A DNA stretch of 12,067 nt from Candidatus Dadabacteria bacterium UBA2774 (GTDB lineage Bacteria > Desulfobacterota_D > UBA1144 > Nemesobacterales > UBA2774), in NCBI GenBank assembly GCA_002352485.1, contig DEIM01000207.1, positions 1-12,067 of the forward strand, written 5' to 3'. The position numbers and the translations under genes are program-made. The stretch's first letter is position 1. Every line of letters begins with the position of its first letter. The notes under the pieces were generated by a model. That model was not told the DNA's origin and did not search any database. It saw only the letters and a list, made by a program, of their open reading frames with translations. This document shows positions 5,896-12,067 of this stretch, piece by piece.

Positions 5896-5909
5896 TATTA
5901 CCAGTAATA
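5896..5909. repeat. Short dyad in the pilB leader
   Basis: TATTAC and GTAATA form a perfect 6-bp inverted repeat around CA, starting two bases after the stop of the small open frame. The loop is too short for a stable RNA hairpin, so if meaningful it is a DNA-level binding site. Function unknown. Confidence 0.25.
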
Positions 5910-5970
5910 TTCAATGAGAAATTTACACGTAGTATTCAGATAATTCTTTATAGAGGATAGAGACTATAAT

Positions 5971-7725
5971 ATGAAAGAGCAAAAAGTAAGTGCACAGATG
6001 GGCGACATACTAATCAAGGAAGACGTAATAAACCTTGATCAGCTAAAGTCAGCGATACAGGAACAGCGTGAGACGGGGAAGAGACTTGGTGAGACACTCC
6101 TTAATTTAGGGTATATAGACGAACCCCAACTTGTTGCATATCTAAGCAAGCAATACGGTGTACCCACTGTTAATCTGGATAAGATGGATATCTCAGGTGA
6201 TGCGCTTAAGTGCGTAACCAGGGAATCGGCAATAAAGCATAAGCTTATCCCGATAAGTAAAAACGGCTCTACACTCACGGTAGCAATGTCCGATCCTTCT
6301 AATATATTCGCAGTGGACGATCTTAAGTTTGCAACCGGAAACTATATCGACGTAGTCGTAACATCCGAGCGATCGGTAAAAAATTCTATTGATAAGTACT
6401 ACGGCTCCCAGAAGGACTGGGAAAATTCCGAGCATGAGCGCGAGTCCACGGAAGCCGTGGATAAACTGCTTGGGGATCTGGACGATTTCCTGATCGAGAT
6501 TTCAAGTGAAGAAGATATAGATATAAACGACTTGGAAAAAGCCTCGGAAGAAGCTCCAGTAATAAAACTCGTAAACCACGTTCTGGTTGATTCCTACCGA
6601 AAAGAAGCAAGCGATATACACATAGAACCCTACGAGAAAACTCTTCGCATCAGATATAGGATTGACGGCGTACTATATGATATTATGAGCCCTCCTCTCA
6701 AGCTTAAAAACGCGCTCTCCTCAAGAATCAAGGTTATGTCAAATCTCGATATTGCGGAGCGGAGACTGCCCCAGGACGGGCGAATTAAGGTAAAGCTTCC
6801 TAATAATAAAACCATGGAATACCGTGTTTCGGTAGTTCCCACTATATTCGGAGAAAAGGTCGTATTAAGAATACTTGATCAGGATTCACTTCAGCTAGAT
6901 CTGACCAAGCTTGGATTTGAAGATCAGCAGTTAGGGGTGTTCAGGGATACTATATACCAGCCTTACGGAATGGTTCTGATTACAGGGCCCACGGGGAGCG
7001 GTAAGACCACGACGCTCTACTCAAGTCTAATGGAGCTAAACCGGGCCGATGTCAACATTTCAACCGCTGAAGACCCTGTCGAGTACAGTCTGCCCGGAGT
7101 CAACCAGGTACAGACACATGAAGAAATCGGGCTCTCCTTTGCATCTTGTCTTAGATCGTTCTTAAGACAGGACCCCGACATTATACTCGTCGGAGAGGTC
7201 AGGGACTATGAAACAGCAGAGATAGCAATTAAATCTGCTCTTACGGGTCACCTGGTTCTTTCTACACTACATACCAATGATGCTCCATCCACTATTACAA
7301 GACTCCTCAACATGGGTGTCGAGCCGTTTCTTGTAACGGCGTCGCTAAATTCCGTTGTTGCACAGAGGCTTGTCAGGGTGGTATGCCCCGAGTGCCGCCA
7401 CGAGGCGGAGGTTGCTCCACAGGTGTTAATAGACCTTGGGGTCGCGCCTAAAGAAGTTTCAGACTACATCGTTTACAAGGGACAGGGGGAGGGGTGTAAG
7501 ACCTGCTCGGGTACGGGCTATAAAGGAAGGGTTGCAATATATGAAGTTATGGGAATGACCGAAGAGCTTAAGGAGTTCGTCCTGAGCGGAGCTTCTGCGC
7601 TGGAGATAAAACGAGAGGCTATACGTCAGGGTATGAGAACGCTCAGACAGAGCGCGCTTGAGAAGCTTAAGCATGGGATAACATCGATAGAAGAGGTGGT
7701 CAGGAATACGACTGCCGACGATTGA
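5971..7725 (+). CDS. pilB: Type IV pilus assembly (extension) ATPase PilB
   Basis: Hexameric cytoplasmic ATPase of the GspE/PilB family that turns the PilC platform and drives pilin addition. The 584-residue product has an N-terminal MshEN/T2SSE_N domain (about 8-145), an acidic linker (150-190), the N2 domain with ASDIHIEPYEKTLRIRYRIDG (213-233), and the RecA-like core. The core shows Walker A GPTGSGKT (339-346), Asp box TAEDPVE (365-371), Walker B DPDIILVGE (401-409, catalytic E409) and a His box with H427 and H434. Two CxxC pairs (C472/C475 and C509/C512) form the zinc site that separates PilB from PilT. ATG 5971 follows a distant GAGG (5953-5956), so initiation looks weak; ATG 5998 is less likely because it would truncate the first MshEN motif. 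First gene of the pil operon. Confidence 0.96.
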   Translation: MKEQKVSAQMGDILIKEDVINLDQLKSAIQEQRETGKRLGETLLNLGYIDEPQLVAYLSKQYGVPTVNLDKMDISGDALKCVTRESAIKHKLIPISKNGSTLTVAMSDPSNIFAVDDLKFATGNYIDVVVTSERSVKNSIDKYYGSQKDWENSEHERESTEAVDKLLGDLDDFLIEISSEEDIDINDLEKASEEAPVIKLVNHVLVDSYRKEASDIHIEPYEKTLRIRYRIDGVLYDIMSPPLKLKNALSSRIKVMSNLDIAERRLPQDGRIKVKLPNNKTMEYRVSVVPTIFGEKVVLRILDQDSLQLDLTKLGFEDQQLGVFRDTIYQPYGMVLITGPTGSGKTTTLYSSLMELNRADVNISTAEDPVEYSLPGVNQVQTHEEIGLSFASCLRSFLRQDPDIILVGEVRDYETAEIAIKSALTGHLVLSTLHTNDAPSTITRLLNMGVEPFLVTASLNSVVAQRLVRVVCPECRHEAEVAPQVLIDLGVAPKEVSDYIVYKGQGEGCKTCSGTGYKGRVAIYEVMGMTEELKEFVLSGASALEIKREAIRQGMRTLRQSALEKLKHGITSIEEVVRNTTADD

Positions 7726-7740
7726 CGGAGGATTTGATAA

Positions 7741-8844
7741 ATGGGTGTTGTACTAGATCAGTTATTAAATTTAATGGTTGAAAATGATTCGTCTGATTTA
7801 CATATTACGGCAGGCGTGCCCCCTATGCTCAGGATCGACGGTAAGCTCGTCCCTCTCAAGCATCCCGCACTCACTCCACCGGAAACCAAGGAGCTTTGTT
7901 ACAGCGTTCTTACGGACATGCAAAAACACCGCTTCGAAGAAAATTGGGAGCTTGATTTCTCATTCGGTAAGGAAAACTTGGGCCGTTTCAGGGGTAATGT
8001 GTTTACCCAAAGAGGCGCAATTGCAGGGGCTTTCAGGCTCCTCCCCGCACATATTAGAAATTATCAAGAGCTCGGGCTCCCGGCTGTAACTAGTGAGTTC
8101 GCCCGCAAGCCCAGAGGGCTTATTCTACTAACGGGTCCTACGGGCAGCGGTAAGACAACGACGCTGGCCAGTATGGTGGATCAGGTAAACAGGGAGCGTC
8201 ATGAGCACATTGTAACTATAGAGGACCCGATCGAGTACGTTTTCCAACACAAGAACTGCATTGTTAACCAAAGGGAGATCGGGAGTGATACGAAGAGCTT
8301 TGCAAATGCTTTAAGGAGTGTTCTCAGAGAAGACCCGGACGTTGTTCTCATAGGAGAGATGAGGGACCTTGAGACTATAAAAATTGCGTTGACCCTTTCT
8401 GAGACCGGTCACTTGACTCTTGCTACGCTTCATACCAACACGGCAGTTCAGACCATAAACCGTGTAATCGACGTTTTTCCCCCTCACGAGCAGGCCCAGG
8501 TAAGGGCGCAGCTCTCTTTTGTGCTTGAAGGGATTATGTGTCAGACGCTTATTCCGAAAATAGGAGGCGGCAGGGTGCTGGCTGTTGAAGTGCTCACACC
8601 CAACCCGGCAATCAGAAATCTCATCCGTGAAGATAAAGTGCACCAGATTTATTCTCAGCAGCAGATCGGGCAGGAGAAATGGAAGATGCAGACACTCAAT
8701 CAGAGTTTGTCTGATCTATACCTGAGAAAACTTATAACCTATGAAGACGCATTAAATAAATCACAGGAGCCCGAGGAGCTAAAACGAATTATATCGGATC
8801 CGGACGCAGTTCAGATGATGAGACAACGCGCTGTTAGAAAATAA
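7741..8844 (+). CDS. pilT: Type IV pilus retraction ATPase PilT
   Basis: Hexameric ATPase that disassembles the pilus, powering twitching motility and DNA uptake. The 367-residue length is typical. The N-terminal PAS-like domain contains SSDLHITAGVPPMLRIDGKL (17-36). The core has Walker A GPTGSGKT (132-139), Asp box TIEDPIEY (159-166), Walker B DVVLIGEMRD (200-209, E206) and a His box with H224 and H231. The C-terminal AIRNLIRE motif (290-297) is the PilT hallmark needed for retraction and separates it from PilB. There is no zinc tetracysteine, as expected. Ribosome site GGAGG (7727-7731) lies 9 bases before the ATG and 15 bases separate it from pilB, so the two are cotranscribed. PilU is less likely given this intact motif and the position between pilB and pilC. 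Confidence 0.96.
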   Translation: MGVVLDQLLNLMVENDSSDLHITAGVPPMLRIDGKLVPLKHPALTPPETKELCYSVLTDMQKHRFEENWELDFSFGKENLGRFRGNVFTQRGAIAGAFRLLPAHIRNYQELGLPAVTSEFARKPRGLILLTGPTGSGKTTTLASMVDQVNRERHEHIVTIEDPIEYVFQHKNCIVNQREIGSDTKSFANALRSVLREDPDVVLIGEMRDLETIKIALTLSETGHLTLATLHTNTAVQTINRVIDVFPPHEQAQVRAQLSFVLEGIMCQTLIPKIGGGRVLAVEVLTPNPAIRNLIREDKVHQIYSQQQIGQEKWKMQTLNQSLSDLYLRKLITYEDALNKSQEPEELKRIISDPDAVQMMRQRAVRK

Positions 8845-8904
8845 AAAGTTATGATCAATTACATATTCAAGTATGCATTCGTATTTCAATATAGGAGAAT
8901 ATAG

Positions 8905-10119
8905 ATGCCGGTATTTGTATGGGAAGGCAGGGTAAGAGGATCGCTTCAAAAAGGAGAGATGGAAGCTCCGAGCAAATCTGCAGTTCTAGCGCGCTTAAGG
9001 CAGATGCAGATACAGCCCCTGCCTAACAAGATTAAAGAAAAGGGCGGCCTTCTGAGTATGAGTTTCAGCTTGGAGGGAATTTCCATAAGAGACCTCGTCG
9101 TGTTTACGAGACAGCTCTCCACGATGATAGACGCGGGCCTCCCGCTCGTAAGAGGGCTCGATATACTGGCGGCGCAAAATCCGAATAAGAAATTCAGGGG
9201 CATTATTACGAAAGTAAAAGAGGATGTGGAGGCGGGCTCAGCGTTCGCTGATGCTTTGGGTAAGCATCCCAAGGTCTTTTCCAATTTATACGTACAGCTC
9301 ATAAGGGCTGCCGAGGCTGGCGGTGTGCTCGATGTCGTTCTCCAGAGGCTAGCTTCCTATCTGGAAAAGATGGATTCCATCCAGAGGAAGATCAAAGGTG
9401 CTCTCGTGTACCCTTCTATCGTTATCGGCGTTGCGATTATGGTACTCGCTGTCGTAATAATATTTGTTGTTCCGGTATTTGCCGAAATGTTTAAGGATAT
9501 GGGCACCACTCTTCCCACGCTTACGCAGATTGTTGTGGATACGAGCTCTTTCATAAGACATAATGTACTTTTTATAATCATAGCCATAGGGGCAATAATA
9601 TTTTTGGTTGGATTACTATATAGACGCTCATTCAAGATAAGAAGGCTTTTCGATGCATTTCTGTTGAGAATGTGGCTTGTAGGGCCGCTTATTTTAAAAA
9701 CTGTTATTGCGAGGTTCTGCAGGACTCTTGCTACTCTTACCTCAGGTGGTATACCCATACTTGAAGGTCTGGATATTACGGCAAAGGCATCCGGGAACAT
9801 AGTAACTGAGGAAGCTATATTAGAGGCGAAACAAGCTGTTACTGAAGGACAGACGCTAGCAGAGCCCCTTTCGACAAGACCAAAACTGTTCCCACCGATG
9901 GTCATTCAGATGATCGCAGTGGGTGAGCAGACGGGTGCGCTTGACGATATGCTCAATAAAATTGCCGATTTTTATGAGGAAGAAGTCGATATCGCTGTTG
10001 CGGCACTGCTTTCTGCTCTAGAGCCTTTAATGATCACATTCCTGGGAGCTACCGTGGGTGTTATTGTAGTTTCTATGTATCTCCCTATGTTCAAGCTCAT
10101 TTCAACCCTCGCGGATTAG
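8905..10119 (+). CDS. pilC: Type IV pilus inner-membrane platform protein PilC
   Basis: Polytopic inner-membrane protein of the GspF/PilC family that binds the PilB or PilT hexamer and holds the growing pilus. The 404-residue product has a short N-terminal cytoplasmic segment (MPVFVWEGRVRG), then two repeated T2SSF helical domains (about 63-190 and 265-395). Each repeat carries the small-residue/acidic signature: AAEAGGVLDVVL (135-146) and VGEQTGALDDML (339-350). Predicted membrane helices are near 170-193, 220-240 and 370-393. The ribosome site AGGAG (8893-8897) is 7 bases from the ATG. The 60-bp gap after pilT contains no terminator or obvious promoter, so I read it as the same operon. Confidence 0.96.
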   Translation: MPVFVWEGRVRGSLQKGEMEAPSKSAVLARLRQMQIQPLPNKIKEKGGLLSMSFSLEGISIRDLVVFTRQLSTMIDAGLPLVRGLDILAAQNPNKKFRGIITKVKEDVEAGSAFADALGKHPKVFSNLYVQLIRAAEAGGVLDVVLQRLASYLEKMDSIQRKIKGALVYPSIVIGVAIMVLAVVIIFVVPVFAEMFKDMGTTLPTLTQIVVDTSSFIRHNVLFIIIAIGAIIFLVGLLYRRSFKIRRLFDAFLLRMWLVGPLILKTVIARFCRTLATLTSGGIPILEGLDITAKASGNIVTEEAILEAKQAVTEGQTLAEPLSTRPKLFPPMVIQMIAVGEQTGALDDMLNKIADFYEEEVDIAVAALLSALEPLMITFLGATVGVIVVSMYLPMFKLISTLAD

Positions 10120-10167
10120 GACGTAGGGTTCAACCGTTGTCTGCTTAACAAGAGTATTATATGATTT

Positions 10168-10231
10168 GAGGGATGCAGTTTGGGTTCCCATTCAGTCTTG
10201 CATGTAGTAAAGGCAAAGTTTACTCTTAGGA
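10168..10231 (+). promoter_or_regulatory. Two competing ribosome binding sites that decide the pilS start
   Basis: GAGGG (10168-10172) sits 7 bases before an in-frame TTG at 10180. TTAGGA (10226-10231) sits 5 bases before an in-frame ATG at 10237. The first adds 19 residues with no recognisable motif ahead of the first membrane helix. I prefer the ATG, but the TTG form (556 residues) is possible. Confidence 0.45.
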
Positions 10232-10236
10232 CTTAT

Positions 10237-11850
10237 ATGAAGCTTCTCGGGAAATTAAGCCACGGGCTCAAAAACACAATAGTACTTAGGATTATATTCT
10301 CTACAGTTTTACTTGGCTCGGGGGCGATTGTTTACTATGTAAGGGGTGCGAAAACCGAGGCATTTTATCTGGTTGTAATACTCGCTTTTGTATATTTTCT
10401 GAGCTTAATATACTTATTTTTGCAGTCCGCTCTTAAGAGTTATCCCAGATTTTTTCAAGTAACCCAGCTCACGTTCGATATAGCGCTTGCTTCAATAGCT
10501 ATCTATATAACCGGCGGGAGATCGAGCCCGTTTATCTTCCTATATGTGTTTATCATAATCTATGCCAGTATAGTGCTTTCAAGGCTTGCCAGCTATCTGA
10601 CTGCGCTCGTTTCAGGCGTAGTCTATATTCTGATTGTTTATTACCAAACGCGTCTTAATTTTCCCCTGGACGGCGGGGCTCTGCCCAGCGCTAATTCTAT
10701 CTGGGGAGAGGGCGGTCTTGTTTCCACCTATTTCCATCTGACTGGGTTTTTACTCATAGCAATTCTGGGAGGCTACTTGTCAGACCGTATACGTTTGGCG
10801 GGGCGCGAGCTCGGTGAGAGTGAAAAGACTCTAAGGGTGCTAAAGAACCTCCACGAGAATATACTTGAGAGTTTGACAAGCGGTCTGCTTACGCTCGATC
10901 TTCAGGGCAAGATCATATCGCTCAACAAAACCGGCCGGGAGATTCTGGGTGAACTGGATGGGCAGAATCTGCTAGGTAAGGATGTAAGCTCTATTATCCC
11001 CGGGCTTCAGGTAGATAATTTCAGCTCAAGCCAAAGAGAGCAAATCTCTTACACCAGGCCAGATGGAAGGACGCTTACACTCGGGTTTTCTTCCTCCGAT
11101 CTCAGAGGTACGGATCAAGAGCTTCAGGGTTATATTATCATTTTCCAAGACTTGACAGAGGTTAAAGAGCTTGAAGAGCGTCTTATGACTTCTGAGAAAA
11201 TGGCCGTTCTAGGACAGCTTTCAGCGGGTCTTGCGCATGAGCTCAGAAACCCCCTATCTGCAATAAGCGGCGCTGTTGAGATTCTCAGAGAAGATATGAC
11301 CCCGACCAATGAGCATGAACGTCTGATCGGAGTAGCCACACAGGAGGTTGAGAGGCTCAATTTACTTGTCGAAGACTTCCTGATCCTGACAATGCCTATT
11401 CAGAAGAATAAATCCTCGGTTGACCTTGGTAAAATAGTCTCCGATACTGTCGATTCATTTACCAAGACAATAAGACGCTCCAATATTGAAATCGTGAACG
11501 GAATTGAAGAGGAAATTTATGTCAGGGCCAATTCTTACAGATTAAAACAGGCCGTTTGGAACCTCCTTATGAATTCGATCGAATCAATGCCCGGCGGAGG
11601 AAAAGTCACGCTGAGCTCAGAGTTCCAAGACGGTAAAGTAATCCTTAAGTTCAGGGATGAAGGAAGGGGTATAGACGATAAGATTAAATCCAGGCTTTTC
11701 GATCCATTTTTTACAACTAAGGAGGTAGGTACCGGGCTTGGTCTTGCAATTGTACAAAAAGTAATTGAAGGTTATAATGGTGAAGTAAATGTAGAAAGCT
11801 CTCCCGGAAAAGGGACTACATTTATAATCACATTGCCGAGAATCCAATAA
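10237..11850 (+). CDS. pilS: PilS-like membrane sensor histidine kinase with PAS domain
   Basis: Sensor kinase that autophosphorylates and passes phosphate to the response regulator encoded next door. Numbered from ATG 10237 (537 residues), about six membrane helices span roughly 16-181 with almost no periplasmic domain, as in PilS, which senses signals within the membrane. A PAS domain (about 200-310) follows. The HisKA dimerisation domain contains AHELRNPLSAISGAVE (333-348), with phosphoacceptor H334. The HATPase domain shows the N box NLLMNSIES (442-450), the G1 box DEGRGID (474-480), the F box LFDPFFTTK (487-495) and the G2 box GTGLGLAI (498-505). All catalytic residues look intact. It follows pilC by 117 bp, or by 60 bp if the upstream TTG is used. 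An NtrB/AtoS-type kinase of another pathway is the alternative, but the membrane layout and pil context favour PilS. Confidence 0.88.
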   Translation: MKLLGKLSHGLKNTIVLRIIFSTVLLGSGAIVYYVRGAKTEAFYLVVILAFVYFLSLIYLFLQSALKSYPRFFQVTQLTFDIALASIAIYITGGRSSPFIFLYVFIIIYASIVLSRLASYLTALVSGVVYILIVYYQTRLNFPLDGGALPSANSIWGEGGLVSTYFHLTGFLLIAILGGYLSDRIRLAGRELGESEKTLRVLKNLHENILESLTSGLLTLDLQGKIISLNKTGREILGELDGQNLLGKDVSSIIPGLQVDNFSSSQREQISYTRPDGRTLTLGFSSSDLRGTDQELQGYIIIFQDLTEVKELEERLMTSEKMAVLGQLSAGLAHELRNPLSAISGAVEILREDMTPTNEHERLIGVATQEVERLNLLVEDFLILTMPIQKNKSSVDLGKIVSDTVDSFTKTIRRSNIEIVNGIEEEIYVRANSYRLKQAVWNLLMNSIESMPGGGKVTLSSEFQDGKVILKFRDEGRGIDDKIKSRLFDPFFTTKEVGTGLGLAIVQKVIEGYNGEVNVESSPGKGTTFIITLPRIQ

Positions 11851-11897
11851 GAATAAGGCTCAAGCACCGCAGATTACTCACGAGGTATACGTAAGAG

Positions 11898-12067
11898 ATG
11901 GAGGATAGTAAAAATAAGATCATAGTTATAGACGATGAACCGGGGATGAGGGAGTTTTTGGAGATAATGCTCCAAAAAGACGGTTATATCGTCGAAACAG
12001 CTTCAGACGGTCCTGAAGCTATGGACAAGATTGACAACACGCTGTTTGACCTGGCGATCACCGATAT
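11898..12067 (+). CDS. pilR: Response regulator, probably PilR (NtrC family), truncated by window edge
   Basis: Only the first 56 residues and part of the next codon are present. They form most of a receiver domain: acidic pair D12-D13 in VIDDEPGMREF, and D56 as the predicted phosphoacceptor at the very edge (ITD). The start at ATG 11898 is bounded by an in-frame TAA six bases upstream; the nearest GAGG (11882-11885) is rather far. The gene lies 47 bp after pilS, so the two are almost certainly a cognate pair. The AAA+ sigma-54 activation domain and Fis-type DNA-binding domain expected of PilR are beyond the window and not seen. The assignment rests on pairing with PilS, the receiver's NtrC-like look, and the sigma-54 promoter upstream of pilB. 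Confidence 0.75.
   Translation, partial: MEDSKNKIIVIDDEPGMREFLEIMLQKDGYIVETASDGPEAMDKIDNTLFDLAITD

Larger units (their letters stand above)
5526..5970. other. Divergent regulatory region between trmFO and pilB
   Basis: This 445-bp stretch contains no conventional gene. It is markedly AT-rich and carries a sigma-70-type promoter for trmFO on the minus strand near 5597-5625. For the plus strand it has a sigma-54 promoter at 5754-5769, inverted and direct repeats at 5665-5734 that could bind activators, a tiny open frame at 5808-5894 and a short dyad at 5896-5909. I found no perfect IHF consensus between the repeats and the sigma-54 promoter, although that segment includes a seven-T run that may be intrinsically bent. 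Confidence 0.8.

Noticed and set aside
5965..5970. TATAAT directly before the pilB ATG
   Set aside because: It would place the transcription start inside pilB and has no -35 at the right distance; the sigma-54 element is a far better candidate.
9357..9905. 182-codon open frame antisense to pilC
   Set aside because: It lies entirely within the well-supported pilC gene, has no ribosome site or recognisable domain, and is explained by the codon pattern of the opposite strand.
1..12067. CRISPR arrays, insertion sequences, phage or defence genes
   Set aside because: No repeat-spacer pattern, transposase, integrase or terminal inverted repeats were seen on either strand; the window reads as core chromosome with normal gene lengths.

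Overview
The window looks like chromosome from a Gram-negative, didermic bacterium. It combines a type IV pilus motor operon (pilB-pilT-pilC), a PilS/PilR-type two-component pair and a -24/-12 (sigma-54) promoter with the folate-dependent tRNA methyltransferase TrmFO, and with a MerR-like regulator, tRNA-Pro and surE in a row. That combination is reminiscent of Deltaproteobacteria/Desulfobacterota or a related deep-branching uncultured lineage. This placement is inference from gene content, because no phylogenetic marker is present. Base composition is moderately AT-leaning and even across the genes, and I see no insertion sequences, CRISPR arrays, phage genes or other signs of recent transfer.

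Left half (1-5525), all on the minus strand, read from right to left: trmFO (tRNA m5U54 formation), a small MerR-family regulator with a promoter that appears to give a leaderless mRNA, tRNA-Pro(GGG), surE overlapping a yqaA-like VTT/DedA membrane protein gene by 4 nt, then gpgS overlapping gpgP by 8 nt. GpgS and GpgP form a two-step pathway to glucosylglycerate, a compatible solute: GpgS makes glucosyl-3-phosphoglycerate and the HAD phosphatase GpgP removes the phosphate. gpgP runs off the left edge, missing only its extreme C-terminus.

The divergent intergenic region (5526-5970, 445 bp) is the richest regulatory stretch. It holds a good sigma-70-type promoter for trmFO on the minus strand. 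On the plus strand it has a near-ideal sigma-54 promoter (TGGCATA-N4-TTGCT, 5754-5769). Upstream of that lie a 7+7 bp inverted repeat and TTGTCC repeats one helical turn apart, placed where an enhancer-binding activator would sit. The inferred leader of about 190 nt contains a tiny open frame (28 codons, or 14 from an internal ATG with a strong ribosome binding site) encoding a hydrophobic peptide.

Right half (5971-12067), all on the plus strand: pilB (extension ATPase), pilT (retraction ATPase), pilC (inner-membrane platform), pilS (membrane sensor kinase with PAS domain) and the start of pilR (response regulator, cut by the right edge). The simplest model is that PilS phosphorylates PilR, and PilR, if its missing part carries the usual AAA+ and DNA-binding domains, activates the sigma-54 promoter in front of pilB. 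The operon would then encode its own activator. No pilin gene is in the window.
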